Shown here one piece after another: positions 19,166 through 31,408 of a stretch of DNA of 64,000 nt. A program made the position numbers and the translations under genes. Numbering within the stretch: position 1 is the stretch's first letter; each line of letters opens with the position of its first letter. The DNA is from Dryococelus australis (taxonomy: Eukaryota; Arthropoda; Insecta; Phasmatodea; Phasmatidae), in the NCBI GenBank assembly GCA_029891345.1, contig CM056999.1:25393418-25457417 (forward strand), written 5' to 3'. The notes beneath the pieces were generated by a model that saw only the letters and a program-made list of their open reading frames with translations, had not been told where the DNA came from and ran no database searches.

Positions 19166-21687
19166 TATAAACTGAAAGGTCAATTTTTATTACAATCTGT
19201 GAGTTTACTTAACTTAGAACAATCTAATTTTACAAAACCGTTTTCTGAATTATTAGATATAGTATTAGGTAATTTTTATATTACTGTTGATAAATCCGTT
19301 GATCCACTTGTGGAGGAAGGTAAATATAATCCTGCTTTATGTTGCTAAGTTTCTTTAGAAATGGTGAGGTTTAAAAATAATAGTATGACATATTATAGAA
19401 ATTATCAAAAGGGTGATTATTTATCCCTGTACTTGGCAGTTAATAGTTTCGACTGGAGCCCTTTTAACTCAATGGAGAATGTGAATCTTATGGTCGATTT
19501 CTTGATTAACAGTTTACAAAATTTGATTAATGCTTTGAAACCAAAATCTAAAATTCACAAAAATAAATATCTGGTTTGGATTACAAAAGACATGATTAAT
19601 TTAATTAAAAAGAAAGAACACTATCGTAGACTTTTTAAGAAATTTAAATCTTAAGATAATTATCTTCGCTTTTCTGAATTAAGGAAACTGATTAAGGATA
19701 AAATAAAAATGGCAAAAAAGGGTTGGCTAACCAGAATTAATGACAATTTGAAAAAAGAACCTAATAACTTTTGGAAATATGTTAAGCTTATGAAATCTGG
19801 TACAAAGAATCCCTTACATTAAATGTAGATGGAAGTACACTTCAAGATCCCGCATGTCTGGTAAATATTTTTGTACAACATTTTGCTAAAGAAAATGTAT
19901 CTTCTAATTAAATTTCCCAAGAGTGAATTAATAATAGATCAAATAATATTAACATTGATACTACGGTCATAACACAAGAATTAGTACTTTGGGCCATAAA
20001 AATGCTCCAAAGCTGCAAGTCTACTGGCTGTGATGAAATCCCTAATTTTATTATTAAAGGATGCTTGCTTATTCTTATTCTTATATTAACTTTTATTTTC
20101 AATTTTAATTCAGCTAGTGGTATTTATCCCAATGCTTGGAAAAGTGATGTTATGCCTATTTTTTTTAAAAAGGAAATGGGTGGGATTTGAACAACTATAG
20201 ACCAATATCATTGTTATGTGCTCTTTCTAAAGTCTTCGAAAAAGTAATTTTTAAACATATTCTTTCAATACAAAAAGTTTAATTAATGAATCCGAACATG
20301 ACTTTCAAATAGGCAAAACAACAGCTACTAATTTATTTAGTTTTGTAGATGAATTATATTCTGAAATTACTAGTACACAACAAGTAGATGCTATTTATTT
20401 TGATCTTCAGAAAGCTTTCAATACATGTCAAAACTGTATTATAATTCAAAAATTACAATATTTTGGTCTTAATACTTCAAATATTAACTGGTTTACAAAT
20501 TATTTCTTTAATAGAACTTTTGTAGTTAAACTTGAAAATTGTTTTTCTGATTCTTACAATGTTTCTTCTGGGGTACCTCAAAGAAGCACCTTAACCCCAC
20601 TACTCTTTAATATATTTATGAATGACATCATCTGTGTAATAAGGTACTCTTAGTGCACTTCTGTATGCCAACAATTTAAATGTTTATAAATTAATTATAA
20701 GTTGTGCTGACTGTCTAAGGCTACAAGACAATATTATTGCAGTTAATAATTGGTGCATTAAAATGTTATAAGGTTAAATATAACAAAAATAATGTGTAAC
20801 AGTTTCACTCGTAAACAAACTCATTAGTTTATAAATATTGTGTTGATAATACTTTAATTGAAAAAGTGGAATATGTTCAGGATTTAGGTATCATTTTAAA
20901 TTCTAAATTGTTTTTTTCATATATATAGTTTATTAAGCAACATAACCAGACTCATTTTTATGTTTATATAATGCATTAATTATATCCAAATTAGAATATT
21001 GTTCCATAGTATGGAATTATGTTACTTCAACTGATGCTAGTAGAATAGAGAACATACAAAAGAATGTTTTTAGATTATTATTCCATAGATATTCCTCACA
21101 ATTAGTTTTTGATTATAATAATGTACTATTAAAATACAAAATATTGTCTTTAGCTGATCGTAGACTCATTATGGATTCTTATTTTTTTTAAGTAATGTTT
21201 TTTTTTTAAACTATTTATCTTGTCCCTCTATAAGTAAGAATGTTGGGTTAAAAGCACCTCGGTATATTCATAGAAGCTCACATACTATTTTCTGTTTTGG
21301 GACATAAAAAATATCTAGTTAGTAGATGTGTTGGTAATTTTAATAGATATTTTTCTAATTTTGATATTTTTTTTTTGTAAACAGTTTTTATTTCAGGATC
21401 TTTGTAGACATTTCTGTAATCTATAGGCTTAATGCAATATAATTTTGTTTTTAGAACATCATTTTTTAATATTTCTTGTTTTCTCTCTGTTTTTTTTTTT
21501 CATATGGTTATTAATGTACGTGTTTGTTTTTGTATATCTGTTTTTCTTGTGTTGTTTTTTGTTTTTCTGTTTGTAATCTGTTCAACATGTTTGTGATATC
21601 TTAAAAGTTTTTATTATGTGCTACCCTGTTATTGGTGTCATTCTGTTGGGTGGCAAAATAATCCTTTTAGTAAATAAATAAATAAAT
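19166..21687 (+). mobile_element. LINE copy 4: 5'-truncated at the endonuclease, joined to the tail of LINE copy 2
   Basis: It starts inside the endonuclease (LKGQFLLQSVSLLNL) directly at the TTAA-rich tail of LINE copy 2. It runs through the end of the endonuclease (FSELLDIVLGNF), linker, RT and 3' UTR to a hairpin (21620-21654) and a TAAA tetranucleotide tail (about 21668-21687). Same family and strand as copies 1-3. Confidence 0.85.
19361..20700 (+). pseudogene. LINE copy 4 ORF2 linker and reverse transcriptase, broken
   Basis: A 97-codon frame (19361-19654) gives the linker (KGDYLSLYLAVNSFDW, KNKYLVWITKDM). RT begins near 19980 (LVLWAIKMLQSCKSTGCDEI, PNFIIKG) and goes on in shifting frames with YPNAWKSDVMPIF, IYFDLQKAF and SSGVPQRSTLTPLLF. 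The catalytic box reads YANN (20664-20675): both catalytic Asp codons are changed to Asn. Stops after 20189 break it repeatedly. Not functional. Confidence 0.8.
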
Positions 21688-21825
21688 TGTTATACAATCA
21701 ACCCCAAAAAAATTTATTACATGTAAAATTCACGGCAATATTAATTACAAAAAGGAGAGAACAAATACATTAAAATTTTCAATCTTCATACCTGTGATTT
21801 CTTTGGTGCAGAAATTTATATTTAC

Positions 21826-21921
21826 CTCGATGCACTGTTGGAAACTGCTGATGGTGTGTCAGCTGTTGGATTCTGTTGTTGTTGGATGGTAGTTGTTGAT
21901 AATGACATAGTTACACTCACA
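21826..21921 (-). CDS. Candidate internal exon of a host gene
   Basis: On the minus strand the acceptor ATGTTCCAG precedes 21921 and the donor GTAAAT follows 21826. The 96 bases between stay open in one frame: one leftover base, 31 codons, two leftover bases. The peptide is Ser/Thr/Gln-rich (VSVTMSLSTTTIQQQQNPT, then ADTPSAVSNSAS), as in linkers of regulatory proteins such as transcription factors. It lies outside the LINE ending at 21687. It may belong with the exon candidate at 24765-24852, but the phases need at least one more exon between them. No family is recognised. Confidence 0.4.
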
Positions 21922-21929
21922 CTGGAACA

Positions 21930-23060
21930 TGAATGATAAGTGAAATCTCCGGTGCGCTGTAACAGCTGGGCTGGCAGGTTCTTGAATAATTAATGAACCC
22001 AGTGAAAAGTTTGACTGTCATCCTATGATAATTATTACTACTGATGCAATGTCTGAAAATAATAAATTTAGAAAATTGATTATACACAAAATACGAACAA
22101 ATTATTATTGCCACGATCTTCTAAATATTAAATGCATTACTTTTCTTTATACAGAAATACAGAGATCAATTAAATAATTACTGAAAATATAAATTATGAC
22201 ATATTGCAATGCTACAAGCTCATAGAACGTCGTGGCTCATGTTGGTGTCCGGCATTTTTTGGTCATGGCACCACAATCCAATATGAACATTTTCAATAGA
22301 AATTTTTGTCAGTTTGGAATAATTAATTAATTTTTTAATAAGTCATATGACAGACTCTAAACGTATTTTTTAACTCAAGATTGAATTATGTGATTTCATA
22401 TTAATTTGGCAAAAAAGGAATATAACATGGTGACCTATGGAATATATACTAAGATACTGTTTGGTTTCACTATTTATGTTGTATTTAATTGCGAATTATG
22501 AATTTTAAATTAATTTTTTTTCTGAATTTACTGTCCTTAAAAATTCTAGAGTGTAATGTATTGATGTAATATCTTGATTTATAAATTATGCTGATATGTT
22601 TCCATGTTGATATATCAATTTTTTAACTTAATATAGAATATAAAAGTCACAAATGTGCTGAAAATACATTCTTTTATTTACTTAAACTCCTTGTGGTAGT
22701 AATTTTAAAAAAGTTCCTCTGATTGACTTATATATAAATGAACTAAATTTATGAAGTTAGAATGAATTGTATCACTGTTTTCCAGCATGCAATTTACATG
22801 TATTGTAGCCATGTTTGCATATACACAGAGAAATATTTTTTCCTAGAATGTTGAAGTGAAAATACTGTGTGCGTAAGTTTCATGGAGGCATAATTTACAT
22901 GTGTAAATATGGTGTTATCTAAATTTATATATGTCATTTTGTGGTGTAAGTTTTGCAATGTTTTTCCAAGTTCTAAATTTGCATTGATTCTGTAAAAATC
23001 TAGTGCCGAGTTTTGAATTTCATGTAATAGCAGGTATCATTCACATGTTGTATTGTTATT
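21930..23060. other. AT-rich, intron-like sequence
   Basis: No gene, inverted repeat or transposon protein is seen. It would be intron or flank for the exon candidates on either side. Confidence 0.5.
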
Positions 23061-23065
23061 ACAGG

Positions 23066-23110
23066 AGGTGCGAGTGACATGGGATGAAGAGGAGTCTTTT
23101 GACGTATGAT
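23066..23110 (+). CDS. Candidate terminal exon with stop codon
   Basis: A pyrimidine-rich stretch ends in the acceptor ATTACAG at 23065, followed by 14 codons and TGA: EVRVTWDEEESFDV. The acidic, aromatic end looks like a real protein C-terminus. F-D-V has the form of a class II PDZ-binding tail, but that is only a pattern. A poly(A) signal AATAAA occurs near 23799, giving a possible 3' UTR of about 0.7 kb. No upstream exon was found. Short length limits confidence. Confidence 0.3.
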
Positions 23111-24764
23111 GGCCAGACATTCTGCTGGCATTGCAGTCCATGCTAGTTAGCTTGCACCGAACAGCTCACCCACTATTCTCTCAGAAATATGTGATTCCTT
23201 TCTGCCAATGGAGGATCTGCTGTTATGTTGGCTTGGGAGTTTGTTTCCTCTCGCCTTGTTTCGGCAGGAGGCATGAAGAAAGGCCTCCTCTCCACGTTAC
23301 TAACAGTGTATTTACCTAGTGATAAGTTTGTTACAAAGACTCTTCGCCAGTCTAGTTGTTGCGTAGTGATCACGTAGTTAACAATCGAAAACCGGAAACG
23401 TTGCTAAAAACTGCAAACTGATTAATTTGTGTGCCCGCAGTAGCAGGGTAGAAGTGTCTACCAGTCGTTGTACTACTATTGTTGATTGTTTTTACTTTGT
23501 TTAGAATGAATGGTGCTTTATAATAGCTGGCAAGTGGATTGAAAGAGGGTACTCCACTTTCTGCATTTGTTTTATTACAGTGTATTGTTACGTAAAGTTA
23601 TTCTTACGCTACTGACAGCTGTGAAGACTGCAAAGCTATTTTTTATATTGCGTAATTGAATTGATGCTTTCACAAGGGCAGGTGGGAAAGCTGATCCTTA
23701 TTTCTTAATGTGTTTGTCATTTTAATAATTTGAAATTTGCTGTGACTTTTGCAAGTGAATGTTTTGCCAGTGGAATACTCTGGTACCTGTTTTCTCAAAT
23801 AAATATAGTTATTGGTTATCTGGAATAATGAAGCACTAGTAAATCTGGGAGCATTTTACTGTCTTGTCATCAATCTGTCAGGACAACTTTTCAAATATGA
23901 AAACAACCACTTTTTTGTAACTAATTTCCAATTATTTCAAAGGTTCTAATTATTTAATGAGAGTTACTGTTTAGTTTTGTTCAGTAGTTTGTATATATGA
24001 GAGTTTGTAGATAGTGTTTACTCTTAAAAAAAGTTTTGTCCACTACTAAAAGTTCAATATCTTTAAATAGCCAGGGAATCTTTTAAAATGAAGACCGAAA
24101 TGTGGCACGCTGCTCTGAAACATAGTGTTAAAATTGTACAAGAATGAAAACAAGTATAATAGAACACACTTGTATAATAAATTGTCAGTTTTGGAGCCCA
24201 TTATAGTAGTTGCGTGTAACTTAGGAGACAATGGTTGTGATTGTGAGCATATAAGGTGTGTTTCATGATCAGTTTATATTGTGGCAGCGGTGGAAGTTTA
24301 AGGGGGGAGAAGAAAATAATTTGGGTTGTCTGATACTCAAAACCTACAGTATCTGAAATTTTAAAAAATATAGAATAATTAATAATAATAAAAATAATAA
24401 AAAGTAATTTTAAAGAAGATAGAAATGAGAAAAATACAAAGATTTAGATAATTATCTTGCTGTCCCAATTATTTCCATTCAAAGAAAAACACCATTAAGA
24501 AGTCAATGCCTCCACCACTGGACTTATTGGTGGGTAGTCCTGGGCCGCCATCCGTTACTGCTGATGAGCACTGAAATCACACCAGCAATAAGGGAACAGT
24601 CATCAGTAAGCAGCAAATATTTCTCTTCGTAGTAAATTGATTGTTTCGGAGCATCTGGTAGTAGTATTCCCCCATGCGAGAAACTATAAACAAGTATGGC
24701 GGACACACTAACCTCACTAATTTTCATACAGCATTTGGACTAAAACAGTAAAAATGTTACTCAC
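23111..24764. other. Possible 3' UTR and intergenic or intronic sequence
   Basis: The first ~0.7 kb could be the 3' UTR of the exon before it. The rest is AT-rich without recognised features. Minus-strand frames of 60-70 codons (23173-23373, 24524-24727) lack motifs. Confidence 0.35.
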
Positions 24765-24852
24765 CTTCTACTGCCTTCTGAGCATCTTCTGATGGCACCA
24801 CAATATTGTTAAGTTCTGCCTCAGCACCTGTGCCTTCAGTGAGTATAATTTC
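24765..24852 (-). CDS. Candidate internal exon of a host gene
   Basis: On the minus strand the acceptor TGTTACAG precedes 24852 and a near-perfect donor (GAAG/GTGAGTAA) follows 24765. The 88 bases give 29 open codons plus one base: EIILTEGTGAEAELNNIVVP, then SEDAQKAVE. It is acidic and soluble-looking. The next acceptor-like AG on this strand is only 25 bases away, too short for an intron, so the real downstream exon lies further on. It may share a gene with 21826-21921 and the first-exon candidate at 27404-27550. Family unknown. Confidence 0.45.
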
Positions 24853-25959
24853 CTGTAACATGACTTGAACTTCCCACCTAACCTAGGGTTTACATGACAA
24901 CACTGACGTTTTTAGCACCAGTAAAATCCGCGATCTCCGCAAAAGTTGTAGTCTCGCACAGGATACCTCTTAGCTGCGACAATCAGTGGCCATCAGTGCC
25001 TTCAGCAGTATCGGAACAGAAGCTGATGTTGCTGAAATTACTGACCAGTGAAATCTGTGAGTAACGGAAGGCGACCCAGGTACCCTTAACACTAACACAT
25101 CTGTACCACAAAATACCTCGGATGCTTGTCTCTCTTGAAGAAAAGTCTGGGCTCCGTCTCAATGACCCATTTACCAAATCCAAAAACCAATAATGCTGAA
25201 TGAGAGGGAAAACAAGGTAGAATATGTCAGGGGGGAGGGGGTTAGAAAGAGAAAGTGGGTTTTACCTGCCTGGCAAAATTCTCTAGGAGGGGGGGGGGGG
25301 GTGGAATCTTTTGGTGGTTTCTGAGACTGCAAGGAAGGTAACGTAAGGTGCAGTTCCCTATAACTGTACTGGGTTATTTTCAACTAGCATTTTCAAATGT
25401 TTTTCAAGGCTTTCAGTCTTGAAAATTAAATGAGAAATTCCTTAACATAACCTTAAATGTCAAAACACCAGAATATGAGAGAGTCAATTATGATTGAAGG
25501 TTAATTATTTGTCAAATAGTTCTGGTATTCATATTAAAAATATAAGATAAAATTTATGAAATTCATGTATAGCAAGTTTAATCGTATGGGTTTGCTGCAG
25601 AAAACAATTTCAATAAAACCTTTAATTAGTCGTATAAAATTGCTGTTTCTCAAAAGACAAAAATTATAAGAACAAGCAAAATTTAATTAATTATCAGCAA
25701 AGTGATTGATCATTCAACCAAACTCTGAAAGAGATTAAATGATAATTAAAATCACAATCTCATTACTAAAAGAGATGAGTATGAAAGATTCAATAAAAAG
25801 TACCAAAGGAAAAGGTGCCTTTTCTGTTTCAAATTATTTTGAAGGGATGTCCACATTATAAAGTTAAGTCTGTATAAGTAGCAATGTAAAAGTCAACACA
25901 GTCATTAAAAACACTCGTTAAAACTGTCTAAGAACTTTACCTGAAGAACGTAAATAAAT
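24853..25959. other. Non-coding sequence with a long G run
   Basis: A run of 13 G (about 25289-25301) and AT-rich sequence are present. One minus-strand stretch (25280-25330) has splice-like borders but crosses the homopolymer and is not called. Otherwise nothing is seen. Confidence 0.4.
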
Positions 25960-27125
25960 TAGAGTTGTTCCAATACCGATATCCGTATACCATTCCTGAT
26001 ACCATTGTCGACACCAATGCCCTTTGCACTGATTTTTAGAAAAAGTATTACTGTTAATAATACATTAAAAAACATTTTTCCTAGACTCGTTTAAGTAAAG
26101 AAAATAACATCTTAAGAAATGCACATTTTCCCTTTCCAAAGTAAACTCAACTACAGGCCTGGAAATAACTACCCTCTCGAAGTTACAACCCTGTTTTGTG
26201 GAACCATAACATTTTCGGTGGAAAAAAGGCAAAACTTTGAAGGAAATAGCCAAGAAAATAAGTTTGTTGCATTTAAACCTAATTGCTGTGCCAAAAAAAA
26301 AAATATATATATATATATAAAAAGGTAAAGTTTGGTTTAAATCTGCAACTGTGGTTGCCAGAACCCTCTCGCTCCCTCTACTATGAATTAACTTTCGGCT
26401 GCCAATGTTGTCTCAACCCCAAGCTACCCTGGCTGGCGTTTTGTGTCCAGCAGCCCCTCGCTAAGCTGGGTCTGGCCTGCAAAAAGGTCACTCACTCCCT
26501 TCGGGTTCTTTGCCCCCTCTCCCTTTCACAGTCTAACCTCCACGACTGTCCATCATCCTCCCATTAGCCATGCTGGGTACACTGCTTCACGTCCTTCCTC
26601 CTTTAATCCTCCACGCCCACACACCACTGCACTCCTTTCCTCTTTCCATCATCAAGCCACACCCACACCACACCAAGCTTCCTTCCTCCCTCCCTCCAAC
26701 TGTCACAAAAGGCAACCCAGAGTTTTCTTTGTCCTACTCTCCCAAACTTCAGGCATTGCATGGCACAGTCACAGCCTTTCACGTATTCAGCGGGCGGTAG
26801 AGGTGATGGAAACCAGTCAACAGACGTGAAAACTGTGGCACGATCATATAAAATCCTATTCCTTCTGTTTGGGGGTGAATACACACTTAGATTTATATAT
26901 TATTTCGAATAATCAATATACCTATGATTAATGAGGTTTTACTTTATACACACTGAAATACAGTAATTTTTGTCTACAGAAAGTAATAACCTTACATAGT
27001 TGTCTACAACCGATACTAATGTGTGTGCCCAATACCATTCTCGATACCGATACTTCGGGAAAAGGTGAAGTATCGGCCGATACCAATAGATACCGATACT
27101 TAGTATAGGTATCGGAACAACTCTA
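25960..27125. mobile_element. hAT-like non-autonomous DNA transposon, copy 1
   Basis: Terminal inverted repeats are TAGAGTTGTTCC at 25960 and GGAACAACTCTA ending at 27125. Next to them are subterminal GATACCGATA-type motifs in both orientations, dense at 27020-27115. Flanking 8-mers AAATAAAT (25952-25959) and AAATATAT (27126-27133) agree at 7 of 8 positions, which fits the 8-bp target duplication of hAT elements. No transposase is encoded. A related shorter copy is at 55693-56551. A C/T-rich island (about 26340-26800) inside it has open frames on all strands without motifs. Confidence 0.65.
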
Positions 27126-27403
27126 AAATATATAATCCCTCGCTGATGAGCCAAATTGTTAGGAAAACTAAAACAATGAGCAGTAGGCAGAAAGATACTA
27201 TGATCTACAAGTTACGAGGCTATCAACAAAACACACAACAATTGCAAGGGAATGGCTATCAAAACAAACAAAGTCATAACTCGGTACCAACCGCGAAGAT
27301 CTGAATCCAAAATGAAATGAACTCTTAAAACAACAACCACAAACCAATACAACTAAGATATATTACTTACTGCTAAACAGTAATAATCTCTATCTTCACT
27401 CAC

Positions 27404-27550
27404 CGTAGTCTACTCTCGCAACCCCTGACGGACAGCGACTCAACCTCTCGACACTTACACTCATACTCTAGTACACCCTTAAACTTAGAAAATGTCCCAA
27501 TCAATCAAAACAAAAACTAGTACTTAGCTGATTGTGGATGGTTCTCGCAC
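27404..27550 (-). CDS. Candidate first exon with start codon and splice donor
   Basis: Downstream of a TATA-like box (27576-27582) on the minus strand, an ATG at 27462-27464 opens 20 codons (MSVSVERLSRCPSGVARVDY) that stay open to a strong donor, CTACG/GTGAGTG, at 27404/27403. A short upstream ORF (15 codons) precedes it. The transcription start near 27550 is inferred from TATA spacing. It could be the first exon of the gene with exon candidates at 24765-24852 and 21826-21921. The hAT-like element would lie in its first intron. Confidence 0.3.
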
Positions 27551-27575
27551 ACTTGTGACCTCATCTCCGTGACCC

Positions 27576-27616
27576 TATTTATGTAATGCAACATTCCACC
27601 CATAGCAGCCAATCAG
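27576..27616 (-). promoter_or_regulatory. Candidate promoter: TATA-like and CCAAT boxes
   Basis: Minus strand: ATAAATA at 27576-27582 and an inverted CCAAT box (CCAATCAG on the plus strand, 27609-27616) about 60 bp before the inferred start. The surrounding 27.55-27.8 kb is GC-richer than its neighbours and has CpGs, including a GCGGCCGC at about 27782. Confidence 0.3.
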
Positions 27617-30600
27617 CTTCCAGGTTCCCTCGCCCTTGTACCAGCTGACCGGCAACCGTCCTTGCCACAACACTCCCCTTTCCCCTTAACTAGCTACACT
27701 CTCTCGCTGCTGCCTTCAGCAGGTCTGCTCCTCTCCCCTAGGGGTACCACCGAACTCCCAGCTGGTGTTGCACAACCAGACAGCGGCCGCTACCACTCTG
27801 GAAGCTACAGTGCACAAAAATGATACAGCAATGTTGATGACAGTAATGGGTTGTAAAAGTGAAAGCCTAATGACCAACTCAGCCTGACAGTTAGAGAAGA
27901 ACCAGAAAAATATCATTAGTGTGTGTGATTTAGTGCACATCGGAGTGTATGTCACATTTCCAGTAATTGTACCTGACTACACAGTTTCATTACTCCCATT
28001 GATACAGAGACTGTACAGTTGACATGCCACATGTAGCACAATAATTACATAGCTTCCTAGAGGATTTCAAATATGTACATTTGTAACCTGGTTAGCATCT
28101 CAAATGTCTTATTACTATCCTGCCATCTGCCATTTTATGTTTTCAATATTTAAACCTTACATACAACTCATCCATGAAAAGTCACCAAGTGACATGTAAG
28201 AATTTGTTAACATGGCATGTGCATTTATAACTCCAAAAGTAGGTTATTTGTGCAAAAATGAGTAAGGTAATTTTGTGGTATGTTATTAATTTGTTACAGA
28301 CGTACTTCAGAATTTTTTGGATATAACCTCCTCAAGAGAAATTTTTCACTATGATTCTGAGCAAAAAAAGTGTATATTAGTAGTGTCAGGTAAATTAAGA
28401 GATTGAAGAATGTTTTCAGGCTCCAGTTGCTTGTGTTCACTATCTGCACAAAAAGATGTCACACTGACTCGTTAATGCTTGTTATAGAATGTCTCTCAAT
28501 ACTCGAGATGAATATCTGACCATGGATTCCCATGTACTCCCTTATCCAGTAATAGGTCGTAAAAGTGTGTCACTCGCCAAGATATGTCACCTGAAGGGTA
28601 CATACTTGGTGAGACTATTTCCAGTGCAGTTAAACAGTTTGCAGAGATAAGTTTTTATATGTGTTCTTGGCTAACACATTGTGGTGAATCTTAACTTTTG
28701 TAGTTCCTGTGCATTCAAAAAATACACAAAATGTGTTCATGTTATTTACAAAATAATTCATAAATATAATAAATGAATTCTGTTTATTCATAAATTGTAA
28801 TATAACTGCTGTAGTTGCAAAGATACTTGAAAGTTTTTGAACAGACCAGATCTAAGTAGATGCAAGTGAGTTTCTAAAGTGTAATATGCAGATTTGTAAC
28901 AAAAAAAATTATTTTTGTGTAATTTAGATACACACATATATAAGAAGCAAAAATTTATGATTTTGAAATTTAGAAAATTTCATAGTCATTTGAAGCAGTT
29001 AGCTATATTAATTTTTTTAATTTTCAGATCCATATAAATTACTTGAAGAAAGGTTTTTTTTTTGTGAGTTTTTAAACTTCCCCTCGTGAAAGCTATTTTT
29101 TCTCTTACTGCTGTTTTGTTTCTTTTGATTTTTTACACTGTTATATTTATCTCTTTTTACAAAATGTTTCCAGTTTGAGAGTGGTGATAATTTTACATAA
29201 ATGTTGAAGCTTTTATAAGTTGTACAGAAGGTAGTACTTATACACTAGTATAAACTTTTTTCAAAAATTGTTAAGAGACAAGATTTTATTGGTGTGATTT
29301 TTCATATTATTGTGTTCACTTTTAAACTAGTGGATATATCTGAGTGTTTGATTTTACTTTTATAAATATAATAGATTTTTTTTTTATTTAATTTTTGTTG
29401 TATATTTTTCTACAACATATACTCTTGAGTACACACAAAAAATATAAAATTTATTGAATACACAATCAATATTTGCATGGTATCAGGTATGGCCCTGGCT
29501 CAATAAATTCTTTGAAGTGTTATGAAATTTAATTTAAAAAATTCTTATATGGTGTATATTATCAAGTAACGATTTACTACAGTAGAAGAATACTTAGTGA
29601 ATCAGTGGCTTTTGTGTTCCGGACCATGTATTTTCGTATGCATTGTGCAAATTGAGCAACATACTTACTTTCTATTAATGTAAACTCCGTGTAATAATCT
29701 TAAGTTGCATTAATGAGGCAATATATTTTTCTATTATTTTTTTATTTGTAAATTTTCATTACAGATAGCAAAAAATTTTCATGGTAATTGACTTTTACTT
29801 GTTCAAGATTATAATTTTCTTTTATTTAGCTGGTATTTTGGTATTATTTCCCTTTATTACTTTTTACCATTTAATCTTGTCTCTATAAAGGAAATTATGT
29901 TTAAGGTTTAAGGAATTTACAGAAATGTAAGTAAATAGTGCAGGCATAGTCATATATTGTAATAATTTCGTGTTTGGGTAATTCATTTTAGGTTTCATTA
30001 ATTGGTTCATAAGTCACAAATCGATTGTCAAATATGTTGTGATAGTAGTGTTCATAAAACTAAAATTCATTTCCAAAATTCATTTGACCTCATGTGATTG
30101 TGTACAATTGATTTTATGTGATGATCTAGTGCAATACGTATTACTTGAAAGGTATTTGCTGCATTTGTTATTTATGTTTCTAAATACCTAAATTACATTT
30201 ATAAACTTATAATAAAGTGATGTAAATTTCTATTCGTGATAAAAGAGAGATTATTGTGAAAATGCAACCTTTTTTTTTATTGTAGATTGGAATAATTTCT
30301 GTACTCTAAATGTATATGTTGTAAAATATAATATGAGTTTAGCTTATTAAATATATTGCATTTACATCTAATCTTCTAGTGAAGGTGTGAAGTGTTGAAT
30401 AATGGTTCAAAACAAATTGTGCTTTCAAAGTTCCATTATTATAATTTTACACATTTGTATTTAATTCTCTTTGGTTTATTGCTTGAGCTACTGTCTGTTT
30501 TGTTATGGTCACATCTAATGATTAGACGTACATTTTTTATATATGTATATGCACTACACTGTTGTGTTTATGTAAATAGTATGTTCAGTGTTGAGATTAG

Positions 30601-31408
30601 TGTATGAAAGAAAATATTTATGGTGCTACCCAGCTGGACACATTTTTTAGAGCATATGATGATTGTCAGAGTGAATGTTTGGGTCCTAAATTATACATTG
30701 CTCACTGTTCCATGTCAGTACGTGTGTTCCACTTGCCAGCAAAGGTAGGTCGCTCAATTTTGTCATGAATTAATGTCGGCTGTCCCTGCTTCACCTGTTC
30801 TCTGACGTTGGGGGGGGGGGGGGTGTGAAATTGGTCCCTTTTCTGTCATTATTGTCTGCTGTCACCATGCCCTTACCTCGCTAGCTGTCGGCAACTGTTG
30901 TGCATGTTCCTGCTGACTAACGTATCTTTGTCAGTCTATTCCCTCTGCAACAGCAGATTTTGTTATATCATTCCCATCTATTCATTCTGGGCTGTTGTAC
31001 ATTCCATGTGTTGTAAGCGTTAAAAAAAAAAAGAGAAAATAATGGCAGTTATTTTGTGATGATGCAGTGACTGTAAAGTAGCTGTATATGGCTCAGCAGT
31101 ATTGTAGGAAATGTAATTTTGAACTTCAAAATGCAAAGTTGTAAGTTCTTCATGTTAATGTCATGATAGCAGTAATATGATTCTTATACTAGTCTTTGTT
31201 ACAATGCATTTATTACAAAGCACCATTTCCCAGTCGGTTTTTTCTTTTATAATGCAGTGCCAGTAGCTGTGTGCCAAGAAAACTTTTTTTTGTAACAAAC
31301 TTGTGTTAGGGTTTTATTTTTATCGAACTTAGCAGTTTCAGGTTCAGTGCTAGTACTGGTTTATATAAGTGAATGGCATACCAGTTCCATAATTGAAAAG
31401 GATACACA

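Noticed and set aside
25270-25335. Minus-strand exon with a good pyrimidine tract and CAG/GTAAAA donor
   Set aside because: The open frame runs through a 13-C homopolymer whose length sets the frame, so it cannot be trusted.
26340-26880. Long overlapping frames (up to 128 codons) in C/T-rich sequence
   Set aside because: Low-complexity C/T-rich DNA inside a hAT-like element gives stop-poor frames on both strands without motifs.
28300-28355. Plus-strand terminal exon after TTGTTACAG reading RTSEFFGYNLLKRNFSL-stop
   Set aside because: Composition is AT-driven and no other support was found; 17 codons are too few.
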